Shown: one piece after another, positions 15,954-22,765 of the stretch | How the letters are laid out: each line of letters opens with the position of its first letter | Position numbering within the stretch: the first letter of the stretch is position 1 | NCBI RefSeq assembly: GCF_016623615.1 | Contig: NZ_JAEHFX010000003.1 | Location: 124,001-188,000 of the forward strand | From: Adhaeribacter terrigena | Lineage (GTDB): Bacteria > Bacteroidota > Bacteroidia > Cytophagales > Hymenobacteraceae | Direction of reading: 5' to 3' | DNA: 64,000 nucleotides | Position numbers and translations under genes: made by a program | Notes under the pieces: generated by a model | Database searches by the model: none | What the model was told of the DNA's origin: nothing | Seen by the model: only the letters and a program-made list of their open reading frames with translations

Positions 15954-17300
15954 TTAAGCCAGTTGCTCTTCAAATTTCGCCGAAGTTTTCGCCCGCACAT
16001 CTTCCAGTGTTGCGCCCGGCATGAGTTCGGTTAAGGTAAGTTTGCCCTCGATGAATTTGAAAACGGCCAGGTCGGTAATGATCATGTCAACAGCTTTGAG
16101 CGCGGTAAGGGGCAGGGTGCAGGATGGAACAATTTTCGGCGTACCGTCTTTTTCGGTATGCATCATCGTGATGATGAGGGTTTTTGCCCCGGAAGCCAGA
16201 TCCATGGCGCCACCTACGCCCAAAAGCGGCTGACCGGGAACGGCCCAGTTTGCTAAGTTGGCTTTTTCATCTACTTCCAGCCCGCCCATTACCGCAATAT
16301 CCACGTGCTTTCCCCGGATCATGGCAAAAGAATCGGCACTATCGAAATAGCTGGAACCGGGCAAAGCGGTAACCGGAATTTTACCGGCATTCACCGGGTA
16401 ATCCAGCGCGCCACCGCCGTCGGTCGGGGCCGGGCCAACGCCCAGCATGCCGTTTTCGGTGTGCAGAATAATATCGTTCTCCGGCGTGATCAGATCAGCA
16501 ACCAAAGTCGGGATGCCAATTCCTAAATTCACTACGGCGCCTTTTTTTAGTTCTTTCAGCGCGCGTTTGGCCATATTCATGCGGGTTTCGCTGGTTTTGC
16601 GCGAAGAAGAAACCGAAGCCGAAGAACCCAGATCTTCGAGCGTTAGCGTAGCCTGTACAAGGTAATCTACATACGATCCGGGGGTGTGGATCTGCTCCGG
16701 CGCGATCTCACCCACCGGTACAATTTCTTCCACTTCCGCAATTACCAGATCAGCGGCAGTAGCCATGGCGCGGTTGAAATTCTGCTCCGTCATGCGGTAG
16801 CTGAGATTACCAGCCGTATCGGCCCGCCAGGCGCGCAAAAAAGCCACGTTGCCGCGAATGCCTTCCACAAAAACCTGCTCCACACCTTTGATCGTTTTGG
16901 TTTCGCGGCCTTTGGCCAGGTCTGTTCCGGCTGAAGTGGGCGTGAAAAAACCACCGATGCCTGCGCCACCCGCCCGGATCGCTTCGGCTAAGGTTCCCTG
17001 CGGCAACAGCTCATATTCTACTTTGCCATCCTGCGCGGCTTTTACGGCTTCCGGGTTGCTGGTGAAGAACGAACCGATCATTTTTTTCAGCTGACCGTTG
17101 CGCAACAGCCGGCCTCCGCCAATGCCCGCTTCGCCTACATTGTTGCCAATGAAAGTCAGGTTTTTGGTGCCGGTTTCTGCCAGCGCATGCATCAGGTGAA
17201 CGGGGTTGCCGGTCATCCCAAAGCCGCCCTGCAACAAGATATCGCCGTCTTTTACCAGAGCAACCGCTTTTTCGAGGCTTATTTGAGGTACTTTTTTCAT
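15954..17300 (-). CDS. pcaIJ: 3-oxoadipate CoA-transferase, fused alpha and beta subunits
   Basis: A 448-residue class I CoA-transferase that moves CoA from succinyl-CoA to 3-oxoadipate. Residues about 1-225 are an alpha subunit (GGFGMTGNP and [11 protein letters not shown] near the N-terminus; ERETKT-like [17 protein letters not shown]). Residues about 237-448 are a beta subunit with [11 protein letters not shown] and the catalytic Glu in [11 protein letters not shown]. In most bacteria PcaI and PcaJ are separate genes; here they are one reading frame joined by a Ser-rich linker ([10 protein letters not shown]). An acetoacetate/3-oxoacid specificity cannot be excluded by sequence, but context favours 3-oxoadipate. 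Confidence 0.88.
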   Translation of the reverse strand: MKKVPQISLEKAVALVKDGDILLQGGFGMTGNPVHLMHALAETGTKNLTFIGNNVGEAGIGGGRLLRNGQLKKMIGSFFTSNPEAVKAAQDGKVEYELLPQGTLAEAIRAGGAGIGGFFTPTSAGTDLAKGRETKTIKGVEQVFVEGIRGNVAFLRAWRADTAGNLSYRMTEQNFNRAMATAADLVIAEVEEIVPVGEIAPEQIHTPGSYVDYLVQATLTLEDLGSSASVSSSRKTSETRMNMAKRALKELKKGAVVNLGIGIPTLVADLITPENDIILHTENGMLGVGPAPTDGGGALDYPVNAGKIPVTALPGSSYFDSADSFAMIRGKHVDIAVMGGLEVDEKANLANWAVPGQPLLGVGGAMDLASGAKTLIITMMHTEKDGTPKIVPSCTLPLTALKAVDMIITDLAVFKFIEGKLTLTELMPGATLEDVRAKTSAKFEEQLA

Positions 17301-17350
17301 GGTCTGAATGTTTGAAAGATCGTTAAACTGCTTTTTTTATGTTTGCCGTG

Positions 17351-17379
17351 ACTTTTTCGGACTGAAACCCTAGCGTTTT
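17351..17379 (-). repeat. 29-31 bp dispersed motif, copy 12
   Basis: ACTTTTTCGGACT then GAAACCCTAGCGTTTT, 50 bases upstream of pcaIJ. Confidence 0.75.
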
Positions 17380-17443
17380 TTTGCCGGGATAAACCTCCCA
17401 GGTTTTTAATACCTATGAGGTTTTACGTTTGAAACAAGGGTAA

Positions 17444-17474
17444 AAAATGCTATACTTTTCCGCTCAAAAACTGC
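17444..17474 (+). repeat. 29-31 bp dispersed motif, copy 13
   Basis: AAAATGCTATACTTTT, CCGCTC, AAAAACTGC. It encodes the last residues and the TAG stop of pcaD on the minus strand. Confidence 0.8.
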
Positions 17475-18256
17475 TTATAAGAATCCTTAAATTCCAGAAT
17501 GACGCGCGCAAATGCTTTGGGTAATTCTACCGCCGATAGATGGTTCGCATCGAGTTGTACATGGGACGAATCCGGGATCTTTTCCTGCATGAAATTACCG
17601 TCGGCAACCTTTGTAACTTCGTCCTGCAACCCACTGATGATTAAGGTTGGAACTTTCAGGTTGTGTAGCTCCTCGCGGAAATCAGCATCCCTCACGGCGG
17701 CGCAATTGGCGGTATACCCTTGAATGGAATTTTGTTTGAATTTCTCCAGAATTTCAGCTACCACTTCCGGGTTTTTCTCCCTGAAAGCCGGCGTAAACCA
17801 GCGGTCGGCGGTTCCTTTTTGTAAGACGCTCAGTCCGTTGGTTTTTACCAGATCGATGCGGGTATTCCAGGTTTCATCGGTGCCAATTTTCGCAGCCGTA
17901 TTCGTTAAAATGATTTTTTTGAAGCGTTTCGGCGCGTAAATTCCCAGCCATTGCCCGATCAAACCGCCCATCGACAAGCCACAGAAATACACTTTTTCAA
18001 GCTTCAGATGATCCAGTAATTCCAGTACATCCTGACCTAATTCTGGAATGGAAACCGTAGCAGAATTTATGCTGCTTTGGCCGTGGCCGCGGGTATCATA
18101 GCGCAACACATTGAACTCCGCTTTTACCATTTCCACCACCGCATCCCACATGGTAAGATTGGTACCCAGAGAATTGGAAAACACGATGGTTTCCGGCTTT
18201 CCGAAGTCTTCGTACAGGTAAAAGCAATTGTGCGAACTTAGTCTGATGATTGGCAT
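17450..18256 (-). CDS. pcaD: 3-oxoadipate enol-lactonase (alpha/beta hydrolase)
   Basis: A 268-residue alpha/beta hydrolase that opens 3-oxoadipate enol-lactone to 3-oxoadipate. The nucleophile elbow is GLSMGG with Ser95, the oxyanion region is NSLGTNLTMWD (28-38), RYDTRGHG (52-59) matches PcaD closely, the acid is probably Asp in GLQDEVT, and the catalytic His is in DANHLSAVE. Full family length. It lies between catA and pcaIJ. Its final codons and stop are made from a copy of the dispersed motif, so the extreme C-terminus differs from what ancestral PcaD would have had. Confidence 0.9.
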   Translation of the reverse strand: MPIIRLSSHNCFYLYEDFGKPETIVFSNSLGTNLTMWDAVVEMVKAEFNVLRYDTRGHGQSSINSATVSIPELGQDVLELLDHLKLEKVYFCGLSMGGLIGQWLGIYAPKRFKKIILTNTAAKIGTDETWNTRIDLVKTNGLSVLQKGTADRWFTPAFREKNPEVVAEILEKFKQNSIQGYTANCAAVRDADFREELHNLKVPTLIISGLQDEVTKVADGNFMQEKIPDSSHVQLDANHLSAVELPKAFARVILEFKDSYKQFLSGKV

Positions 18257-18296
18257 AAAGTGGAGCGTTTATAAATGGTTCAACTGAATTGCAGGC

Positions 18297-18324
18297 ACTT
18301 TTGAGGTTCAAAACCCTACCGTTT
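18297..18324 (-). repeat. 29-31 bp dispersed motif, copy 14
   Basis: ACTTTTGAGGTTC then AAAACCCTACCGTTTA, between catA and pcaD, 40 bases before the pcaD ATG. Confidence 0.75.
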
Positions 18325-18378
18325 AAAATTCCTTTTGCTACCAAAGCCCGCAGCACGAGGCGCTGGCATTTTTCAGAA

Positions 18379-18409
18379 AAAACGGTAGGGTTTCAGGCTT
18401 AAAAACTGC
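18379..18409 (+). repeat. 29-31 bp dispersed motif, copy 15
   Basis: AAAACGGTAGGGTTTC, AGGCTT, AAAAACTGC; it directly abuts the catA stop codon. Confidence 0.8.
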
Positions 18410-19327
18410 TTAAACCGGACCATGGGTGCGTTCTATTTCGGTGCTGAAAACGCCTTCGGTTTCCGAGTGAATCACAAAGTCGAAATCGATGGAAGCAAAG
18501 GGTTCGTCCCGGTTGAATTTTTCTTTGGCTTCGGCGGCGGAATAGCGGGTAATGTGCGGCACCAGGTCTTCACGGGTTGCAAATGCAAAATCGTCCCAGA
18601 TCAGCGGATCGCCTTCAATGTTGATCTGCGTGGTGAGTTTGCGGTAATTATCGGCGGTTACGAAAAAGTGGATGTGTGCCGGGCGGCTTCCGTGACGGCC
18701 AATGGCTTTCAGCAGGGTATCGGTGGCGCCGCCCGGCGGACAGCTGTAACCTACCGGCAGGAAGCTTTTGAATTGGTACTTCCCTTCGGCATCGGTAATA
18801 ATGGCGCGGCGCAGGTTGAAGGGCGGTTGCGAAGAATCGAAGATCGAATACATGCCTTTCAGGTTGCAATGCCATACTTCCACTTTCGCGTTCGGCACGG
18901 GTTTGCCCTGATCGTCTAACACGCGGCCTTGCATATAAAGTCTTTCAGCGCCCGTTTCCGGTTCAGTTTCCAGTTCGGCATAGCCCACGCTTTCGGGCGC
19001 ACCGGGTACGTATAATGGTCCTTCAATAGTGCGCGGCGTGCCGCCGGTAATACCGGCTTTGGCTTCGGCTTCGTCCATGCGCAGATCCAGGAAATGCTCC
19101 AGCCCGATGCCGGCTGCCACCAAACCCCATTCGTTGTTTTTCCCAGTAATCGTTAGCCAATCTACCGCTTTCCAGATCTCTTCCGGCTGAATATCCAGGT
19201 CTTCGATGGCGTAAAAAAGGTCGGTGGTCAGGCGGTTCACAATTTCCTTGATGCGGTCCGAGCCTTGCCCCGGTTTTTCGGTAGATTTGATTTTTTCAAT
19301 AACCGCATCTATCTGCTTTCTTTCCAT
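18410..19327 (-). CDS. catA: Catechol 1,2-dioxygenase (intradiol)
   Basis: A 305-residue non-heme Fe(III) dioxygenase that splits catechol to cis,cis-muconate. The four iron ligands line up as Tyr160 (KGMYSIFD), Tyr194 (PVGYSCPPGG), His218 and His220 (RPAHIHFF). The N-terminal helical dimerisation part (about 1-100) and EGPLYVPGAPE (102-112) are typical of catechol, not protocatechuate, dioxygenases. LTTQINIEGDPLIWDDFAFA further supports this. It lies downstream of catC and upstream of pcaD on the same strand. A hydroxyquinol or chlorocatechol preference cannot be ruled out. Confidence 0.93.
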   Translation of the reverse strand: MERKQIDAVIEKIKSTEKPGQGSDRIKEIVNRLTTDLFYAIEDLDIQPEEIWKAVDWLTITGKNNEWGLVAAGIGLEHFLDLRMDEAEAKAGITGGTPRTIEGPLYVPGAPESVGYAELETEPETGAERLYMQGRVLDDQGKPVPNAKVEVWHCNLKGMYSIFDSSQPPFNLRRAIITDAEGKYQFKSFLPVGYSCPPGGATDTLLKAIGRHGSRPAHIHFFVTADNYRKLTTQINIEGDPLIWDDFAFATREDLVPHITRYSAAEAKEKFNRDEPFASIDFDFVIHSETEGVFSTEIERTHGPV

Positions 19328-19390
19328 GGTAGTTTATATTTTTAAGTGATGATTGGGTTTCTTTAGTGAGTTTTTTTAAAGGGGAGCTTT

Positions 19391-19514
19391 ACATTTTATT
19401 AAACTCTCCCCTTGAGGGGAGCCGGAGGGGTGTTTATTTTGTTATTTCTATCAACTAACCTGAAAACGCCTCTATAATCACCACAAGGGGATAGTAAAAA
19501 TCCAGAATGAAATG
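19391..19514. repeat. Palindromic CTCCCCT element, copy A
   Basis: Left arm AACTCTCCCCTTGAGGGGAG with GGAGGGGTGTTTA; right arm ACAAGGGGATAGTAAAAATC and CCAGAATGAA. The right end matches the element at 25540-25671. It occupies the 228 bp between catC and catA and could separate their transcription. Confidence 0.7.
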
Positions 19515-19555
19515 TGCCGGCATCAAAGGAGGGATTTTCCGCTAAGGGTAAAAGT

Positions 19556-19852
19556 TTAATGAGCTTCTTCTTCGTTTTTCACCGAAGATCCGTGCTGGCA
19601 AAGGGCAGTAACTTCAATTTCCATGAACGGGAAAAGCGGTAGCGATAAGAGAAGATCGTGGAGTTCGCCGGCGCTGGCTACGTTGAAAATGCTGATGTTG
19701 GCATACTTGCCGGCAATGCGCCAGATATGCGTCCATTTGCCCTGCCGCTGCAGCTCCTGGCTCAGGTTTTTTTCTCTCGCTTTTAATTCATCCACGTAGA
19801 TTTTGTCTAAATCCAGCGGAATGTTTACGGTCATGTGCACGTGAAATAGCAT
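19556..19852 (-). CDS. catC: Muconolactone delta-isomerase
   Basis: A 98-residue enzyme that isomerises muconolactone to 3-oxoadipate enol-lactone. The start MLFHVHMTVNIP and central REKNLSQELQRQGKWTHIWR match the CatC family, as do GKYANISIFNV and LPLFPFMEIEV. Family members form ring-shaped oligomers (known of the family). It begins 4 bases after the catB stop, a tight operon junction. The last residues (HGSSVKNEEEAH) form a short acidic tail. Confidence 0.92.
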   Translation of the reverse strand: MLFHVHMTVNIPLDLDKIYVDELKAREKNLSQELQRQGKWTHIWRIAGKYANISIFNVASAGELHDLLLSLPLFPFMEIEVTALCQHGSSVKNEEEAH

Positions 19853-19856
19853 AACT

Positions 19857-20978
19857 TTATTTTCGTTTATATTTTTCTACCTGATTCAGATCGAGCTCGA
19901 TTCCCAAACCCGGCTCCTGAGGGATTTCCATTACGCCATTGGCATAGGTGATCCGTTTTTTTACTATATCGTCGGTGAGCAAAAGCGGCCCGAAAAGTTC
20001 GGTCCCCCAGTCTAAGTTGGGAATGGTGCTGAACGCGTGGGCCGAAGCCAGCGTGCCGATAGTGCCTTCCAGCATAGTGCCGCCGTACAAACTAATGCCC
20101 GCGCCCTGCGCAATGGCAGCTTGTTTCAGGATGTTGGAAAGGCCGCCGGCTTTGGAAGTTTTGAGGGCAAATACGCTGCCGCCGCCAATCTTAGCGAGTT
20201 TAAACGCATCGGAAACAGTGGCAACCGCTTCATCGGCCATAATGGGTACCCTGAAGTAACTGCTAAGCCGGGCAAGCCCTTCGAAATTGGTTTTTACAAT
20301 GGGTTGCTCGATCAGGTCTACGCCGGCATTCTGGAGTTTCTGAATACCTAGTTTGGCCACGCTTTCGCTCCAGGCCTGGTTTACATCTACGGTAACTTTT
20401 ACGGCCTCACCTACGCCTCTTTTAATGGCAATCACGTGGGCAATATCCATGTTCGGATCTCGGCGGCCAACTTTCAGTTTAAAAGTCTGGTGCCGGCCTT
20501 TGGCCATAAGTTCGTGTGCTTCCTGAATATCTTTATCCGTATCGCCGCTGGCTAGGGTCCATAAAACGGGCAAGGTTTGGGTAACGGCGCCACCCAAAAG
20601 ATCGGCTATGGAAACCCCTAACCGTTTTCCCTGGGCATCTAAAAGAGCAGTTTCGATGGCGGCTTTGGCGAAATTATTTCCCTGGATGTTGTAGTTCAGC
20701 AATGCCATAATTGCATTGGTGCTCCAGGCCGGTTTGCCGGTTAATAAAGGCGCGATGTAGGTATCGATGGTCAGTTTCATACCTTCCGGCGATTCGTCGC
20801 CGTAGCTCAGGCCGCCGATGGTGGTGGCTTCGCCTAAACCTTCAATGCCATCGGAGCAGAACAACCGCACGATCACCATGGCCTGGTTGCGCATCACGGC
20901 CATGCTCAAATGGTGCGGCCGGATGGTAGGTAGATCGATGATGAGGGTTTCAATTTTTTCGATCAGGATATCTTTCAC
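19857..20978 (-). CDS. catB: Muconate cycloisomerase
   Basis: A 373-residue enolase-superfamily enzyme that cyclises cis,cis-muconate to muconolactone. Catalytic lysines lie in FKLKVGRRD (Lys167, Lys169); the metal ligands are Asp198 (VDVNQAW), Glu224 (IEQP) and Asp249 (MADEA); Lys273 is in LKTSKAGG. The start is a GTG at 20978, as no in-frame ATG lies upstream within reach. It is the first gene of the cat/pca run on the minus strand. A dipeptide epimerase or chloromuconate activity is possible within the superfamily, but the adjacent catC and catA fix the role. Confidence 0.92.
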   Translation of the reverse strand: MKDILIEKIETLIIDLPTIRPHHLSMAVMRNQAMVIVRLFCSDGIEGLGEATTIGGLSYGDESPEGMKLTIDTYIAPLLTGKPAWSTNAIMALLNYNIQGNNFAKAAIETALLDAQGKRLGVSIADLLGGAVTQTLPVLWTLASGDTDKDIQEAHELMAKGRHQTFKLKVGRRDPNMDIAHVIAIKRGVGEAVKVTVDVNQAWSESVAKLGIQKLQNAGVDLIEQPIVKTNFEGLARLSSYFRVPIMADEAVATVSDAFKLAKIGGGSVFALKTSKAGGLSNILKQAAIAQGAGISLYGGTMLEGTIGTLASAHAFSTIPNLDWGTELFGPLLLTDDIVKKRITYANGVMEIPQEPGLGIELDLNQVEKYKRK

Positions 20979-21023
20979 GGTATCGTTGGGTTTAATTCCG
21001 GGTGAGTGCCTGCTTGCAACTGA

Positions 21024-21039
21024 AAGTAACCACTCACTT
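21024..21039. promoter_or_regulatory. Candidate operator upstream of catB
   Basis: AAGTAACCACTCACTT, an imperfect inverted repeat (AAGTAA / TCACTT), 46 bases before the catB start. A related GGTGAGTG lies at 21001. It might bind the AraC or TetR regulator. The evidence is position and symmetry only. Confidence 0.3.
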
Positions 21040-21046
21040 AGCTTTA

Positions 21047-21054
21047 CAAATGTA
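21047..21054 (-). promoter_or_regulatory. Candidate catB promoter -7 box
   Basis: TACATTTG on the minus strand, matching TAnnTTTG, 69 bases upstream of the catB GTG. The operator-like repeat lies just downstream. Confidence 0.4.
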
Positions 21055-21164
21055 GGTTTCTGCCAGCCCCAGGGGTTAGGACGGATGCGCTATTACTAAG
21101 ACAAATCGAACATTCAAAGGTTTTCGGTTGGAATGCTTTAAACAAATGAAAAGAAGCTGTAAGG

Positions 21165-21193
21165 AGTTTTAGAAGGGAAAAGGGTAGCGTTTT
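21165..21193 (-). repeat. 29-31 bp dispersed motif, copy 16
   Basis: AGTTTTAGAAGGG then AAAAGGGTAGCGTTTT, in the gap between the AraC-family gene and catB. Confidence 0.7.
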
Positions 21194-21253
21194 GCTTTAA
21201 TGCAATCGGGGTGGAATCGGCTGCGGCTTTTTTAAATAGCGAAAACGGCTACC

Positions 21254-21299
21254 GGTTTTGAGGAAGGAATTGATACCGTTTTTACAGGAAAAAAAGGTA
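21254..21299. repeat. 29-31 bp dispersed motif, two-sided degenerate copy 17
   Basis: GGTTTTGAGGAAG, GAATTGATACCGTTTT, TACAGG, AAAAAAAGG: both flanking tracts keep their spacing though the core is worn. Confidence 0.5.
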
Positions 21300-21319
21300 G
21301 GGAAATGGGAAACCTAAAC

Positions 21320-22204
21320 TTAAGTAATTTTAACCCCGATCTGTTTGCGGAATTCTACCGGGGTCTGGCCGGTACGTTTTTTAAAGAGGCGGGTAAAATA
21401 TGCCGGGTCCTCGAAACCGAGAGCATAGCCAATTTCAGAAACCGATCTTTCTACCTGGGATAGATTAAGCTGGGCTTCGGTAATAAAATAGTCGATGATG
21501 AAGTCTTTAGGTGCTTTGCCCGCCAAATTCCGGCACACACGGTTGAGGTGTCCGGTGGAGATCTTCAGGTCCTGCGCGTACGCTTCCACGCTTTTTTTGT
21601 AGGTACCGGCTTCTTTAATGAGTTGCTGAAAGCGCCGGAAATAGATCCGGCTCACGTTATCGGCGGTGCTGATCTTTTCTTCGCCCAACGAAAGCCGGTA
21701 AAGCTGCACCAGCAATTGGCCCACCAAATATTGCAGCATGAGTAATCGACCGGGACGTTTATGGCGGTATTCCTGCACGCATTGCTGCATAATTTGGTAA
21801 GCGGCCCACACTTCCGGCTCGGCTTCCGAAACCGGCATTACGTGAATATCATCCAGCCCGTAAATCACCTCGGCTTCGCGTTGCAGCATGCTTTCCAGCA
21901 CTGTATCGGCCAGACTGATGATCCAGCCGGTAACTTCGGGGCCGTGCAGAAAACCGTGTTCATGATTCTTCGGCACCGTGATAAAAGCCGGACCCGTAAC
22001 CTGCATTTTGTCACTTTGCTGATGCAATTCGGTAGTGCCGGTTTCCACGACAAAAATCTGGAACAGGTTATTATGCGCATGCAATTTCACTTGCCCATCG
22101 TGCTGCCGGCCAATTTCACCGAAAGGATGTACGTTTACCAAGCCCTTCGCAAATTCGATAGAATCGGCACCGTATAAGCCTTTGTAGAAACGTTTGGGTT
22201 GCAT
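21320..22204 (-). CDS. AraC-family transcriptional regulator
   Basis: A 294-residue regulator. Residues about 20-100 form a cupin-like sensor domain (KLHAHNNLFQIFVVETG, then PKNHEHGFLHG). The C-terminal 100 residues hold the two AraC helix-turn-helix motifs, ending with IGYALGFEDPAYFTRLFKKRTGQTPVEFRKQIG. The subtype resembles PobR-like activators of aromatic catabolism (inference). It sits immediately upstream of and co-oriented with catB, so it is the leading candidate activator of the catechol cluster. Confidence 0.88.
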   Translation of the reverse strand: MQPKRFYKGLYGADSIEFAKGLVNVHPFGEIGRQHDGQVKLHAHNNLFQIFVVETGTTELHQQSDKMQVTGPAFITVPKNHEHGFLHGPEVTGWIISLADTVLESMLQREAEVIYGLDDIHVMPVSEAEPEVWAAYQIMQQCVQEYRHKRPGRLLMLQYLVGQLLVQLYRLSLGEEKISTADNVSRIYFRRFQQLIKEAGTYKKSVEAYAQDLKISTGHLNRVCRNLAGKAPKDFIIDYFITEAQLNLSQVERSVSEIGYALGFEDPAYFTRLFKKRTGQTPVEFRKQIGVKIT

Positions 22205-22267
22205 AGCGGGGAATTTGCAGTGGGCTTGAAACCTGCTTTTATTGGCAATTTTTGCTTACTGCATTCG

Positions 22268-22310
22268 GGTTTTTCTTTCTGGAAAGATACCGTTTTTTGC
22301 CGGAAAAATG
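22268..22310. repeat. 29-31 bp dispersed motif, two-sided copy 18
   Basis: GGTTTTTCTTTCT, GGAAAGATACCGTTTT, TTGCCG, GAAAAATG. Upstream of the AraC-family gene. Confidence 0.65.
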
Positions 22311-22388
22311 CGTTGGACTTCTCTTGCATCATGCGAAGATTATGTGAATTTTAATAGAGGAGCTCTGATGAGTTTCACGAACATTCAT

Positions 22389-22583
22389 GTCGCAAGTTTA
22401 GGCGCAGCCGCAACTTGTGAATTCAATCTGATAGCCAGTTTATAACTGGCGGAAGCATTGCGACTTTTTTGCTTCAAAACCCTACCGTTTTCAGAGCTGG
22501 CCTGATTGCCTTGCAGGCAAGGTCAGTTACAAACTGACCAAAGATTAAACCCACAAGTTACGGCTGCGCCTAAATTTGCGGGA
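22389..22583. repeat. 195-bp inverted-repeat element
   Basis: Left arm CGCAAGTTTAGGCGCAGCCG-CAACTTGTG and right arm CACAAGTTACGGCTGCGCCT-AAATTTGCG pair over about 32 bases; inner GCCAGTTTATAACTGGC and GGTCAGTTACAAACTGACC make two small hairpins. A dispersed-motif copy lies inside. Non-coding. Confidence 0.75.
22463..22491 (-). repeat. 29-31 bp dispersed motif, copy 19
   Basis: ACTTTTTTGCTTC then AAAACCCTACCGTTTT, in the centre of the 195-bp inverted repeat. Confidence 0.75.
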
Positions 22584-22611
22584 TGAATTGGCTTAAACAT
22601 TATGTGATCTA

Positions 22612-22638
22612 TTCATTGCCGTCTGCTTTAGCTGACGG
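22612..22638 (+). repeat. Single arm of the 27-bp terminal repeat
   Basis: TTCATTGCCGTCTGCTTTAG followed by CTGACGG, identical in its first 22 bases to the ends of the MITE-like element at 13641-13864. No partner arm is seen nearby, so this is a solo end or a remnant. Confidence 0.6.
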
Positions 22639-22765
22639 ATCTGCGCCATTTCTTAAAACGAAAGAAATGCTTTCAAAAACGCTTGCTACCAAATCTTGCC
22701 TAAAGAAATTGTTCCTTTCCAGTGATAATATAGCTAATCACAAATATTATTTTTTAATTTGAGGT

